From positions 43,950 through 107,949 of the forward strand of contig CAMKNA010000003.1 of assembly GCA_946414075.1 (NCBI GenBank): DNA of 64,000 nt. The letters are read 5' to 3'. A model generated the notes under the pieces. The model ran no database searches and had not been told where the DNA came from. It saw nothing but the letters and a program-made list of their open reading frames with translations. The translations under genes were made by a program, and so were the position numbers. Position 1 is the stretch's first letter. The number at the start of each line of letters is the position of its first letter. Source of the stretch: an uncultured Fibrobacter sp. Lineage in GTDB: Bacteria > Fibrobacterota > Fibrobacteria > Fibrobacterales > Fibrobacteraceae. Positions 30,973 to 39,949 of this stretch are shown one piece after another.

Positions 30973-33372
30973 ATGAAGTTTTTTTCTTCTTTTCGAGAAC
31001 TAGCGATTCCCCTAGCAGGGAAACCCGCCCTGGTTGCCGCATTGACACTGATGGCAACTATAGCAGCGATGGAAACGCCTCAATACGGGGCCATTCTCTT
31101 GATTATATTGTGGGCACTCGTCCATGTTTTTGGGAAGTTCCTCCAGAAGGTCGTTCTTGTGTCGCTGCTGGTGGGAATGGCAAGTATTCTGGTATCGGCA
31201 TGGACTCATTCGGGTGTGGAAGCGTCCGCGAAATCGGTAGCACAGGCGCCACCTAGCGAAGGCTGCGGGACCGTCGAGGCGGTGCTCCCCCGGAGTAACG
31301 GGACGGCGTTTATTGTGCAGGCCACAAACTCTGACAGCAACGGCGATCGCAAAAATGATGCCAGAATGGTCCGCGTGCGGCTTACTGAAAAACGCTCACT
31401 GAACCTTCTGCCGGAACCCGGAGATTCTCTCTGCTACGAAGCGGCCTGGTACCCGGTGGAGCCCCCGACGGTTCCTGGGGCATTCGATACCCGCAAGTGG
31501 CTGGGCAGCCAGGGGCTTATGGCCTACGGGAAACTCAAGCATTGGAATAGCTGGCGAGGCAGCTGGAATCCCGAGCGGAGCTTTTACCATTTCAGGAACT
31601 GGATTAAGGCGAGACTTTCCCGGTTTCTGGACCCGGCAGAAACGGGGCTCCTGATGGGGCTCTTGGCCGGGGACAGGAGTGGCATACCCGAGGCCCTGCG
31701 GAGCGATTTTCAACGGTCGGGACTTGTGCATGTTCTGGCCATTAGCGGTTTCCATGTTGTTTTGCTGGCGGGACTCCTAATGACATTTCTGAAAGCGACT
31801 GGACTCCCCCACAAGATTGTGCGGGTGGTGGGAATTTTGCTCCTGGCCATCTATGTGCCCGTTACCGGAGGGTCCCCTGCGGTGACCCGAGCCGTCATCA
31901 TGTTTGCCGTTCCGCAGGTGGGCATGCTTTTCCAGCGGCCGGCAGGTGCGCTGAACAGTCTGGGGGTGGCACTGGTCTTTATACTCTTGCCGAACCCGCA
32001 GGTGCTCTGGAACCCGGGATTCCAACTTTCGGCAGCGGCCACTGTGGGAATTATTCTCGGCTCTAGCCACAATCCCCTAAGGGCATTACCCGAAGGTCTT
32101 TCGAAGAACAGGCTGTGGGGCAAGTTTCAAAGTTTTATACTGGAGCCCACCTACACCACCGTCTGCGCCACCCTAGCGACGGCACCATTCCTGATTTACC
32201 ATTTCAAGACTCTCGCCCCCCTCGCCTGGCTCGGGAATATCGTCATCGTGCCGCTGATCTCCTGGGGCATGGAGGCGGGGCTTTTTGCATTGCTTTCGCC
32301 TTTTGACTTTCTGGCAGGGACCTTCTGTAGCGCCGCTTCGGTACTGCTTAGGAGTGCCAGCCTGTTGACTCGCCTACTTTCAGATTCTTCGGCGGCTTCG
32401 GTGACGGTAGGACCCTATCCGCCCTTTGTGCTATTACTGATGGGCTTTGTATTTGCGCTGCTCCCCAGTACCCGCAGAAGCCGGCTTGGTGGGATATTGT
32501 TTGCCTTAGGCATTTTACTTTTCAGTTGCTTCTACTTTGTGTGTAACTATAGGGATGGGGCACGCCCCTCCTGGAAACTGACCGCCATCGACATCGGGCA
32601 GGGAGACGCCATCCTGATTACCACACCTTCGGGCAGGAACATTTTAATTGACAGCGGGCCAAATGACCGCAAGGATTCCGGCAAAGACATTATCGTACCG
32701 TTCCTGCGGCACTCGGGAATTCTCACGCTGGACGCCCTGGTGGTGACCCACGCCGATGCGGACCATTTCGGAGGCGCTCTCGGGATTGTGGGGAGTTTCC
32801 CTGTAAAGGAACTCTGGGTCAGCGAATGCGCTAGGCTTGAACCCAAACCCGCCTGGATTAAAACTATGGCCGTGGCGCTGGAACGGGGAATTCCCCTGCG
32901 GGATATCGGCAAGGGGTTCACCTGGTCGGACAACTCCATGGAAATCCGGGCACTCCATCCGGTATCAGCCGGAACATGCGGAGAGACCAACGAAGAAAGC
33001 ATCACCTTCCGGGTGAAGGGCCTGGGGCATTCCGCCGTGCTGACCGGCGACCTGACGGTAGCGGGAGAAAGAAAAATCCTGAAGTCGGGAATGTTCCTTA
33101 AAAGCGATGTGCTGAAGCTGGGCCATCACGGCAGCAAGACCTCTAGCAGCAGGAATTTCTTGACGGCGGTAGGGCCAAAGCTGGCTCTAGTTTCTAGCGG
33201 AAGGAAGAACCGGTTCCATCACCCCCACAAGCAGGTGGTGGAACGACTCGATTCCTTGGGAATCCCTTACCTGAACACGGCCACTCGAGGAACCATTACC
33301 GTGCAGTTCACCCCCGACACCATGCTGGTGGAGACCATGTTATCGCCGGATATGACTGAGAGAGGAAATTAA
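30973..33372 (+). CDS. comEC: ComEC/Rec2 DNA internalization protein
   Basis: About 800 residues from the ATG at 30973; the frame is open further 5' but overlaps the divergent lipoprotein start. Layout is standard: N-terminal helices and DUF4131-like soluble domain (about 1-190), Competence domain with LAISGFHVVLLAGLLMTF (about 255) and many helices to 530, then a metallo-beta-lactamase-like domain with IDIGQGDAILI, VVTHADADHFGGALG (H593-A-D-A-D-H598) and KLGHHGSKTSSS. It forms the inner-membrane channel for single-stranded DNA in natural transformation. With pilT and the secretin it suggests competence, though the other com genes are outside the window. Confidence 0.93.
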   Translation: MKFFSSFRELAIPLAGKPALVAALTLMATIAAMETPQYGAILLIILWALVHVFGKFLQKVVLVSLLVGMASILVSAWTHSGVEASAKSVAQAPPSEGCGTVEAVLPRSNGTAFIVQATNSDSNGDRKNDARMVRVRLTEKRSLNLLPEPGDSLCYEAAWYPVEPPTVPGAFDTRKWLGSQGLMAYGKLKHWNSWRGSWNPERSFYHFRNWIKARLSRFLDPAETGLLMGLLAGDRSGIPEALRSDFQRSGLVHVLAISGFHVVLLAGLLMTFLKATGLPHKIVRVVGILLLAIYVPVTGGSPAVTRAVIMFAVPQVGMLFQRPAGALNSLGVALVFILLPNPQVLWNPGFQLSAAATVGIILGSSHNPLRALPEGLSKNRLWGKFQSFILEPTYTTVCATLATAPFLIYHFKTLAPLAWLGNIVIVPLISWGMEAGLFALLSPFDFLAGTFCSAASVLLRSASLLTRLLSDSSAASVTVGPYPPFVLLLMGFVFALLPSTRRSRLGGILFALGILLFSCFYFVCNYRDGARPSWKLTAIDIGQGDAILITTPSGRNILIDSGPNDRKDSGKDIIVPFLRHSGILTLDALVVTHADADHFGGALGIVGSFPVKELWVSECARLEPKPAWIKTMAVALERGIPLRDIGKGFTWSDNSMEIRALHPVSAGTCGETNEESITFRVKGLGHSAVLTGDLTVAGERKILKSGMFLKSDVLKLGHHGSKTSSSRNFLTAVGPKLALVSSGRKNRFHHPHKQVVERLDSLGIPYLNTATRGTITVQFTPDTMLVETMLSPDMTERGN

Positions 33373-33377
33373 ATCTA

Positions 33378-33406
33378 TTGACAAAAAAACAATGGATATA
33401 TATATT
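33378..33406 (+). promoter_or_regulatory. Strong sigma70-type promoter of the brnA-like gene
   Basis: TTGACA (33378-33383), a 17-bp spacer, then TATATT (33401-33406). The -35 is a perfect consensus and the -10 differs at one position. Transcription would begin near 33413, so the ATG at 33407 would not be in the mRNA while the antitoxin ATG at 33449 would be. Confidence 0.8.
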
Positions 33407-33442
33407 ATGTATATAACTTTTGAATGGGATGATTACCAGTAG
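33407..33442 (+). pseudogene. Possible 11-codon remnant of a BrnT-type toxin
   Basis: Between the promoter and the antitoxin gene, ATG-TAT-ATA-ACT followed by TTT GAA TGG GAT GAT TAC CAG and TAG reads MYITFEWDDYQ. BrnT toxins typically begin M-x-F-E-W-D, and brnT lies directly upstream of brnA in intact pairs. The reading frame stops after 11 codons. It may be the vestige of a deleted toxin gene, or a chance match; the short length limits confidence. Confidence 0.4.
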
Positions 33443-33448
33443 ATCCGT

Positions 33449-33682
33449 ATGAAAAGCAACTATGACTTCAGCAATGCGGTAAAGAATCCGTATGCAAAAA
33501 AATTGAAGAAAACGATTTGCATCAACATCAGCGAATCGGTCCTCGCCTATTTTAAGGAACTCGCCGAAAAAACCGGGATTCCCTACCAGACCCTAATCAA
33601 CATGTTCCTTACTCAGGCCAAAGCCGAAAAGATGGAACCAAAATTTATCGCAAAACCATCTCGAAAGAAACAGGTTGCATAA
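33449..33682 (+). CDS. BrnA/CopG-type ribbon-helix-helix antitoxin-like protein
   Basis: 77 residues. NPYAKKLKKTICINISESVL and then YFKELAEKTGIPYQTLINMF match the BrnA antitoxin family: a short strand followed by two helices, binding DNA as a dimer and normally repressing its operon while neutralising BrnT. The tail is basic (KPSRKKQ). No toxin gene of normal length is adjacent; only an 11-codon stub precedes it and the next gene (33734) does not resemble BrnT. It may therefore be an orphan regulator or a solitary antitoxin. Confidence 0.75.
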   Translation: MKSNYDFSNAVKNPYAKKLKKTICINISESVLAYFKELAEKTGIPYQTLINMFLTQAKAEKMEPKFIAKPSRKKQVA

Positions 33683-33733
33683 ATTTGAATGAAAAAGAGT
33701 ATATTCAAAATACAAGCCTTATAAGACTTCCCT

Positions 33734-34063
33734 ATGAACTACGACTTATACAAATTCTATAAGGGCGAGGCCGAATGCCCTCCTTCTTTAGACAATGAAC
33801 AAGGACGCCTTTGGAATGCCGAAAGAGTGTTTGACAGGGAATTCAGCGAAAACGACAGCTCCGACTGGTACGCTTTCTTCAAAGACCGCGAAATTAATGG
33901 CAAAAACGCCGGTGAAATTTTCATGAATAAGATCGACGACGAAGAACGCGAAAGGCCGAAAGCAACCAGCAAAGGCTGGATTTTCAATCTTTGGAAAGAA
34001 GCTTATCTTTTCGTCGACAAATTCTCACAAGAGTGGCTCGAAATTTACAAGAAAGGGCTGTAA
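33734..34063 (+). CDS. Hypothetical protein
   Basis: 109 residues, acidic and aromatic-rich, no signal peptide or membrane helix; soluble and cytoplasmic by composition. I do not recognise a family. Features are NYDLYKFYKGEAECP near the start, a WYAFFKDREINGKNAGE stretch and a Trp-rich tail (IFNLWKEAYLFVDKFSQEWL). It lies 51 bp after the antitoxin-like gene, with AT-rich sequence and a TATATT before it, so it may be separately transcribed. Base composition is richer in A+T than the comEC gene. It could be the partner or immunity factor of the antitoxin, or unrelated. Confidence 0.6.
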   Translation: MNYDLYKFYKGEAECPPSLDNEQGRLWNAERVFDREFSENDSSDWYAFFKDREINGKNAGEIFMNKIDDEERERPKATSKGWIFNLWKEAYLFVDKFSQEWLEIYKKGL

Positions 34064-34416
34064 CAGCCTTATGAATTGCGGTTGCGAGGGAACACCGTGA
34101 CCGAGCAACCTCCTGCGTAGCGAAATCCATTTGCGAGGGGAGCAGGCACAGGTGCTAAGCAAAAATTCCGGAGGGTAGCAGCGAACGAAGTGAAGGCGCG
34201 ACTGACGGCTTTTTGCGTGCGCCTGCGCCTGTGGACCTCGGATTTTTTAAGGGGTTTTAGGGGCGGAGCCCCTAGGAGAGGGGGTGATGGAAGACTTGGC
34301 GAGATCGTTGGATTGTGATTGCTTCACCCCTATTCGGGGTTCGCAATGACACTGCCGACTTCTGTCTAATCGCCAAGGCTGCAATCAGGGGGAGGCGTCC
34401 CCCTTTCAATAAAAAG
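34064..34416. repeat. 353-bp noncoding stretch built of hairpin repeats
   Basis: No gene is supported here. It contains a GAACGAAGTGAAG repeat-like block, TAGGGGC-GGA-GCCCCTA (34258-34274), a nested inverted repeat ATTGC..ACCCC..GGGGT..GCAAT (34318-34347) that ends in CGCAATGAC and has the look of dispersed GATTGCTTC/CGCAATGAC elements found in many genomes, and AGGGGGA-GGCG-TCCCCCT (34387-34404). The last is 12 bp downstream of hisN and probably serves as a terminator. The stretch looks like a nested set of mobile palindromic repeats. Confidence 0.6.
34387..34408. terminator. Hairpin between the convergent 33734 gene and hisN
   Basis: AGGGGGA (34387-34393), GGCG loop, TCCCCCT (34398-34404), followed by TT on the plus strand and preceded, on the minus-strand side, by ATTGAAAGGGGG. 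A perfect 7-bp stem with a 4-nt loop; T-runs are weak, so termination is plausible but not assured. Confidence 0.5.
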
Positions 34417-35232
34417 CTACCGGCCGTTCAAAAGTATTCGGGCGGGTTCGTGGAGAATGCCGTTAGTGGCGATGGAGCTGTAGCCTTCGTGGACAGATGC
34501 CACGGGCCGACCCGCCTCGTCAAAGAGATCCGACTCCCCTTCGATGGTAGTGAACTTTCCGCCCGCTTCCTTGAACAGGAGCGGGTAGGCGGCGATATCC
34601 CACAGGGAGACAACGGGGTCCACCATCACTTCGGCGCGGCCCGATGCCACCAGATAATAACCGTAACAGTCGCCCCAACCACGGTAGAGGTTCGCACTCC
34701 GGCGGAGTTTCGCGAAGCCCTCGCCAAAGCCCACCGTTTCCATGGTGTTCACCGTTCCCGAAAGCACCAGGGCGTCGGCCAGGGAATGGACTCTAGAACA
34801 GCGGACCGGATTTCCATCTAGGAACGCACCGCCGTCCTGAACCGCCCACACGGCGCTATGCAGGGCCGGTATGCGGATGACGCTTGCCACAGGCTCGTTC
34901 TTGCGGTAAAGGGCGATCAGCGTGCCAAACAAGGGAACGCCCCGAATAAAAGACTTGGTGCCGTCGATGGGGTCCACAATCCAGCGGTATTCCTTATCCG
35001 AAAGGCCGTCGCCAAACTCCTCGCCCAAAACGCCGAAGTCAGGAGTCTCCTTGAGCCAGAATTCACGGAGAAGTTCCTCGGTGGTCTTGTCGGCAAGAGT
35101 CACCGGCGTCCTGTCCGCTTTCCACTCAACACTCAGCCCTTTCCTAAAATACTTTAGGATGTTCTCTTCGGCCATCTCGGCGGCCTTGAGAGCGATTTTC
35201 AGAAGATCCTGATTTGTAGCGGTCGCGGGCAT
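34417..35232 (-). CDS. hisN: Histidinol-phosphatase, inositol-monophosphatase type
   Basis: 271 residues. Motifs are GVLGEEFGDG, DPIDGTKSFIRGVPLFGTLIAL and GWGDCYGYYLVASGRAEVMVD with VVSLWDIAA, the metal-binding and substrate signatures of the HisN subgroup of the IMPase family, which dephosphorylates L-histidinol phosphate with Mg2+. Its ATG begins immediately after the hisC stop with no gap, so coupling with hisC is certain and the HisN reading of the IMPase fold is well supported. A hairpin lies 12 bp past its stop. Confidence 0.9.
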   Translation of the reverse strand: MPATATNQDLLKIALKAAEMAEENILKYFRKGLSVEWKADRTPVTLADKTTEELLREFWLKETPDFGVLGEEFGDGLSDKEYRWIVDPIDGTKSFIRGVPLFGTLIALYRKNEPVASVIRIPALHSAVWAVQDGGAFLDGNPVRCSRVHSLADALVLSGTVNTMETVGFGEGFAKLRRSANLYRGWGDCYGYYLVASGRAEVMVDPVVSLWDIAAYPLLFKEAGGKFTTIEGESDLFDEAGRPVASVHEGYSSIATNGILHEPARILLNGR

Positions 35233-36324
35233 CTAGGCCTCCTCTTTCCACTTTTTGACTAGGGCAATCAGAAGTTCATTCTCTTCGGGCTTGCCCACCG
35301 TAACGCGCACATATTCGGGCATGCCAAAACTGGTAAGCCCGCGGATAATCATGCCATTCTGTTCCAGGAAGGCCACAAGTTCCTTGGCCTTAGCGCCAAT
35401 GTGTACGCAAATAAAGTTTGCCTGTGTGGGCAGCACCTTGAAGCCGAGGCCTTCAAAGGCCTTGTCCAAAAAGGCGATTCCCTCGGCGTTCATCTTGCGA
35501 GTAGCCTCTACGTGGTCGGTGTCGCCAAGGGCGGCGATGGCGGCTACCTGAGCGGCCTGGTTCACGTCAAAGGGAGGTTTCACCTTCCACAAGTGACGGA
35601 CCACCTCGGCGCTAGCCATGGCGTAACCCACGCGAAGTCCAGCCAAACCGTAAATCTTGCTGAAGGTGCGGTTGATAAAAAGGTTGGGGAATTCATCGAG
35701 GGCCCCCACCAGCTTGGGGTAGTCAGGTGCCGTGGCAAATTCGGAATAGGCTTCGTCCAAGAAGACCAGCACATTCTTCGGGACCTTCTTCAAGAAGTCG
35801 CGGATTTCGGTTTCGTTATAATAAAGGCCCGTAGGATTGTTGGGGTTGCAAATAAAGACTACGCGGGTTTTCTCGTTCACGGCCTTCGCCAGTTCATCGA
35901 GACTCGTCTTGGACTCGCCCGCACCCACGCCGATAAATTCCGCCCCGTTGGAAAGGGTGGTAAACTTGTAGACGGAGAAGGTGGGCGTAATGGCCACGCA
36001 GTTGTCGCCCTGACGGATAAAGGCCTTGCCCACCATGTCGATGATTTCGTCGGAGCCATTGCCCACCACAATCTGTTCCGTCTTGACGCCGAACTTTTCA
36101 GCCAGGGCGCGGATCATGGAAGGCGCATCTCCACGGGGGTAAAGGTGCAGACTGTCCGCAATCTTGTGGAAGGCCTCCACCGCCTTGGGAGATGCCCCAA
36201 GCGGGTTTTCGTTAGACGCCAGCTTCACCACCTTGGTGAGGCCGTAGCGTTCACGGATTTCTTCGATGGATTTTCCAGGAACGTAATCAGATAGTTTGGA
36301 AAGTTCTGGACGCGGTTCAATCAT
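35233..36324 (-). CDS. hisC: Histidinol-phosphate aminotransferase
   Basis: 363 residues from the ATG at 36324, chosen for AGAGGTGAAT upstream; the frame is open 8 codons earlier. It is a PLP-dependent class II aminotransferase acting on imidazole acetol phosphate. Motifs are VVKLASNENPLGASPKAV near the start, VVGNGSDEIIDMV, FICNPNNPTGLYY, LVFLDEAYSEFA and RTFSKIYGLAGLRVGYA (the PLP lysine). First gene of the hisC-hisN pair. hisF is 6 kb away; the other his genes are not in the window. Confidence 0.95.
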   Translation of the reverse strand: MIEPRPELSKLSDYVPGKSIEEIRERYGLTKVVKLASNENPLGASPKAVEAFHKIADSLHLYPRGDAPSMIRALAEKFGVKTEQIVVGNGSDEIIDMVGKAFIRQGDNCVAITPTFSVYKFTTLSNGAEFIGVGAGESKTSLDELAKAVNEKTRVVFICNPNNPTGLYYNETEIRDFLKKVPKNVLVFLDEAYSEFATAPDYPKLVGALDEFPNLFINRTFSKIYGLAGLRVGYAMASAEVVRHLWKVKPPFDVNQAAQVAAIAALGDTDHVEATRKMNAEGIAFLDKAFEGLGFKVLPTQANFICVHIGAKAKELVAFLEQNGMIIRGLTSFGMPEYVRVTVGKPEENELLIALVKKWKEEA

Positions 36325-36387
36325 ATTCACCTCTTTTCGCGAAACCAAATCTAGTAATTCCGCAGGAATATTTTAAATTTGGACATC

Positions 36388-37086
36388 ATGAAACGCCTCG
36401 CCGTACTCGCAATCGCCCTGTTCGCCACCAGCGCCTTCGCTCTAGACCCCATCTGGGACATGCATTACACCTTTGGCCCCGAAAGCCGCAAGTCGCCCAA
36501 ATTCGGAGCCGGCGTAGGGCTCCGTTCCGATTTCGGGGACCAGGTGCTTTTCCCGGCGAATATCCTGGGATGCATTTCCAAGGACTTTGAAATCGGTGCC
36601 AAGATTGACATTAACACCTACAACAAGATGGACAACTCCCAGCTTTCCCTGGACATTGGCGGGAAATACCATCTGCAGCCGGGAAGGTTCATCGAATTGG
36701 ACGGTTACTTTGGCCTAAACCGCAACAACGGAAGTGCCGTCATTCTCACCTACGGAACGGAACACTTTATCGCCAAGAACTTCTCCAACTTTTACGAAGC
36801 TCGCGCAGGCTTTCTGGACGGCGTTACCGGCGAAGACGGATACGTGAAATTCGCCTTCGGCATGACCCCCACGCTGAATTTCGGGCACACGGTTCGGGTG
36901 ATGATTGAAATCAACACCTCCGAAAGCATTGGCCACATGTCCGACGACTTCATGATCGATATCATCCCCAAGCTGGAAGTGGCCTTGGGAGCCGCAAGAG
37001 TCCGCCTGGACTTTGACATCGGTGTCATGCAAGAAAAGAACAATGACCAGAAGACCATTGCTCTTTATGTGATGACAGCGCTGTAG
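36388..37086 (+). CDS. Exported outer-membrane barrel-like protein
   Basis: 232 residues from the ATG at 36388; an in-frame TTG three codons earlier is not needed. Signal peptide MKRLAVLAIALFATSAFA. The mature part has regular beta strands with Gly, Asn and aromatic residues (KFGAGVGLRSDFGD, IGAKIDINTYNKMD, IELDGYFGLNRNNGSAV), typical of a small outer-membrane barrel of the kind common in this lineage. Family not recognised. Divergent from hisC across 63 bp and converging on clpB, with a GCGGC-TTC-GCCGC hairpin at the junction. Confidence 0.65.
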   Translation: MKRLAVLAIALFATSAFALDPIWDMHYTFGPESRKSPKFGAGVGLRSDFGDQVLFPANILGCISKDFEIGAKIDINTYNKMDNSQLSLDIGGKYHLQPGRFIELDGYFGLNRNNGSAVILTYGTEHFIAKNFSNFYEARAGFLDGVTGEDGYVKFAFGMTPTLNFGHTVRVMIEINTSESIGHMSDDFMIDIIPKLEVALGAARVRLDFDIGVMQEKNNDQKTIALYVMTAL

Positions 37087-37098
37087 CGGCTTCGCCGC
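37086..37098. terminator. Short hairpin between convergent genes
   Basis: GCGGC-TTC-GCCGC starts at the last base of the barrel gene stop and ends three bases before the clpB stop. The stem is perfect but there is no T-run on either strand, so a terminator role is plausible only by position. Confidence 0.4.
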
Positions 37099-37101
37099 AC
37101 A

Positions 37102-39654
37102 TCACTTTACCGTAAATTTCTCGCCATCATAATCAATGACTACGGGCTTTGCCGCGCTCACTTCGCCGGCAAGGATGGCATGGCTCAGCGGGCGTTCCAC
37201 GTTCCTCTCCAGGTAACGCTGGATGGGGCGGGCACCGAATTCCGGCTGGTAGGCACCATCGGCAATCGCCTCGAGAGCCTTGTCGGTCAGCGTGAGCTGC
37301 AAATCCTGACGGGCGGCGCGTTCAGCCAGACCCTTGAATTTCAGTTTCACGATGTCCTTGATCTGCGGCTTCGTTAAGCTCTGGAACACCAGCACTTCGT
37401 CCAAGCGGTTCAAGAATTCCGGACGGAAGAATCCGCGGAGTTCCGGCTCGATTTCCTTCAAGGTCACAGGCTTTGCATCGCCCGCGCGGTTCTGGAAATG
37501 AGCGGCGCCCAGGTTCGACGTCATCAGAATCAAGGTGTTCTTGAAGTTCACGGTACGGCCCTTGCCATCGGTCAGACGACCGTCGTCAAGCACCTGCAAC
37601 AGCGTGTTGAACACGTCGGGGTGAGCCTTCTCGATTTCGTCGAGCAGAATCACGCAGTACGGATGCGTACGCACGGCTTCGGTCAGCTGGCCGCCTTCTT
37701 CGTAGCCCACGTATCCCGGAGGCGCACCGATGAGTCTCGAAACGCTGTGCTTTTCCATGTATTCGCTCATGTCGATACGCACGAGCGCCGCCTCGCTGTC
37801 GAACAGTTCGGTGGAAAGCGCACGGGCCAGTTCCGTCTTGCCCACACCCGTCGGACCCAGGAACAAGAAGCTACCGATCGGCGCATTCTCGCGGCTAAGG
37901 CCACTACGGTTACGCAAGATGGCTTCAGAAACCGCTTCCACGGCTTCGTCCTGGCCAATCACGCGGGCATGCAGGCGTTCGTCCAGGTGCAACAACTTGG
38001 CCTTTTCGCCTTCGCAAAGCTTCGTGACAGGAATTCCGGTCCAGCGGCTCACCACGAGGGCGATCGTCTCTTCGGTCACCTCTTCGCTCAAGTCGCCATC
38101 GCCTGCGGACTTCTTGATTTCTTCCGTTTTCGCGGCGATTTCCTTTTCGAGATTCACAATCTTGTTGTACTTGAGTTCGGCAGCGCGGTTCAAGTCGTAG
38201 CGGGCTTCGGCCTGCTCCATCTCGTCCTTCGCCTGCTGCAAGGACTTCTTGAGGCCCTGCAACTCGGCATTCTTCGCGCGCCTCTCCTGCCAACGATCCT
38301 GCATCTGCTTGACAGCTGCATCGGTCAAAGCGAGTTCTTCGCGCAATTCTTTCAGGCGCTTCAAACTGTTGTCGTCCGTTTCCTTCGCCAAGGCCTGCTC
38401 CTCGATCTTCATCTGCAGTTCCTTACGCTGCAAGGTGTCCAAGGCTTCAGGCACGGTATCCATCTGCGTCTTCACGAAGCTTGCGGCTTCGTCGATCAGG
38501 TCGATGGCCTTGTCCGGCAAGAAACGGTCACTGATGTAGCGGCTCGAAAGTTTCACGGCCGCCACAAGCGCGTTGTCGTGCAGACGCACGCCGTGGTGAG
38601 CATCAAAGCCGTCCTTAATGCCACGCAAAATTGAAATGGATTCTTCTTCGCTGGGTTCGTCGACCTGCACGGGCTGGAAACGGCGTTCCAAGGCGGAATC
38701 CTTCTCGATGTACTTGCGGTATTCCTGCGTGGTCGTTGCACCGATGCAGTGCAGTTCACCACGGGCTAGCTTCGGCTTGAGCATGTTGCCCAAGTCCATG
38801 GAGCCTTCGGTCTTGCCTGCACCCACGATGGTGTGGATTTCATCGATGAACAGCAAGGTGTTGCCGTCTTCTTCAAGCGCGTCAAGCACGGCTTTCAAGC
38901 GTTCCTCGAAATCGCCGCGGTACTTTGCGCCCGCCATCAAGGCAGACAAATCCAGCGCAAACAACTTCTTGCCCTTCAGAGCGTCAGGCACATCGCCGCG
39001 ATAGATTCGCTCGGCGAGCCCTTCGACAATAGCGGTCTTACCCACGCCAGGTTCACCGACCAGGCACGGGTTGTTTTTCGTCTTTCGGCTCAAGATCAAG
39101 ATGACGCGGCGGATTTCTTCTTCACGGCCAATCACCGGCGAAAGCTTTCCGTCGGCAGCCATTTCCACAAGTTCACGACCGTAGAGTTTCAGCGGAGACT
39201 GTTCCTCGGCATTGGCGGCACCCGCAAACGGGTCCGACAGCCAGGTTTCCACGACTTCCACGGAACCGAGCGCATCTTCGAACACCTTCGCAAGGCCACG
39301 GTCGCCCGAGAATTTCATCAAGGCCACGAGCATATCGCCCGGGGTCACCATGCGGTTCACCTGACGCGCCGCCTGCACCGAGGCACGCAAAATGCGGTTC
39401 AAGTCGTTATCGGGTTCCACATCGGGGTTCACGCCTTCCATGCGCGGAATCTTCTGCACAAACGGCTCCAGCTTGCCGCGGAGTTCGTTCGTCTTCGCGC
39501 CCTTGGACTTATAAAGTTTCTTCAGGGTGGCATCCGGGCCTTCTACAAGCCCGACCGCCAAATGGGCCGCACCCAGGTAGGAATGCGAGCAACGGTCGCG
39601 CAAGCTCTGCGCCTTGGCCAACACCTTTTCTGCATCGTTACTAAAATCAGACAT
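37102..39654 (-). CDS. clpB: ClpB disaggregase
   Basis: 850 residues, full length. N-domain (about 1-150), AAA-1 with Walker [23 protein letters not shown] and the ring loop [14 protein letters not shown], a coiled-coil M-domain (about 395-520), AAA-2 with [24 protein letters not shown] and the pore loop [13 protein letters not shown], then the D2 C-terminal domain. It resolves protein aggregates with DnaK. Both ATPase sites are intact. A hairpin-rich 295-bp region lies upstream and holds no CIRCE element; heat-shock control is likely but by another signal. Confidence 0.96.
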   Translation of the reverse strand: MSDFSNDAEKVLAKAQSLRDRCSHSYLGAAHLAVGLVEGPDATLKKLYKSKGAKTNELRGKLEPFVQKIPRMEGVNPDVEPDNDLNRILRASVQAARQVNRMVTPGDMLVALMKFSGDRGLAKVFEDALGSVEVVETWLSDPFAGAANAEEQSPLKLYGRELVEMAADGKLSPVIGREEEIRRVILILSRKTKNNPCLVGEPGVGKTAIVEGLAERIYRGDVPDALKGKKLFALDLSALMAGAKYRGDFEERLKAVLDALEEDGNTLLFIDEIHTIVGAGKTEGSMDLGNMLKPKLARGELHCIGATTTQEYRKYIEKDSALERRFQPVQVDEPSEEESISILRGIKDGFDAHHGVRLHDNALVAAVKLSSRYISDRFLPDKAIDLIDEAASFVKTQMDTVPEALDTLQRKELQMKIEEQALAKETDDNSLKRLKELREELALTDAAVKQMQDRWQERRAKNAELQGLKKSLQQAKDEMEQAEARYDLNRAAELKYNKIVNLEKEIAAKTEEIKKSAGDGDLSEEVTEETIALVVSRWTGIPVTKLCEGEKAKLLHLDERLHARVIGQDEAVEAVSEAILRNRSGLSRENAPIGSFLFLGPTGVGKTELARALSTELFDSEAALVRIDMSEYMEKHSVSRLIGAPPGYVGYEEGGQLTEAVRTHPYCVILLDEIEKAHPDVFNTLLQVLDDGRLTDGKGRTVNFKNTLILMTSNLGAAHFQNRAGDAKPVTLKEIEPELRGFFRPEFLNRLDEVLVFQSLTKPQIKDIVKLKFKGLAERAARQDLQLTLTDKALEAIADGAYQPEFGARPIQRYLERNVERPLSHAILAGEVSAAKPVVIDYDGEKFTVK

Positions 39655-39949
39655 ACTTATAACCCCCGTTCGGCTCCACTCAAGATAAAATTCTATGGCT
39701 TCGCCTCACTCTCGCAACCACGCCTCGTTAATACGAGGCGCTTGTTGCTCACTTTAACCGCCATCCGATATGCAAAACCCGTGCCAAGGGGGCAAAAACG
39801 CCGTTTTTTACTTAAAAACGCAAAAATGTCACATTTTTCAGCGACATTTTTTCAAAATAAGACAGTTCGGCGTTTAATTCTTCAAACCACACATCACATA
39901 CCTCACTTTGCTAATTTTATGACCCCCTGTTACTGCCAAAGGAACTTAT
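39655..39949. promoter_or_regulatory. clpB upstream region with stacked inverted repeats
   Basis: 295 bp without a gene. It carries CGCCTCG-TTAATA-CGAGGCG (39721-39740), then an AT-rich cluster of nested inverted repeats: AAAAACG..CGTTTTT near 39793, GTTTTTTACTTAAAAAC near 39803, AAAAATG-TCA-CATTTTT (39822-39838), and a second GACATTTTTT copy. A member of the TGTG repeat family sits at 39886-39910. The AT-rich dyads lie where an operator for clpB could act; I cannot name the factor. Confidence 0.45.
39886..39910 (-). repeat. TGTG-rich element, copy D
   Basis: In minus orientation this reads CAAAGTGAGGTATGTGATGTGTGG, sharing CAAAGTG and TGTGATGTGTG with the copy at 58361-58402. It stands 40 bp before the lipoprotein start at 39950. 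Only one arm is visible. Confidence 0.5.

Noticed and set aside
33734..34063. Gene 33734 considered as the BrnT toxin partner
   Set aside because: BrnT normally lies before brnA and has a different length and composition; no KHG or FEEA-type BrnT motif is visible in this protein.
39655..39949. CIRCE operator upstream of clpB
   Set aside because: No TTAGCACTC-N9-GAGTGCTAA match; the dyads seen have other sequences.
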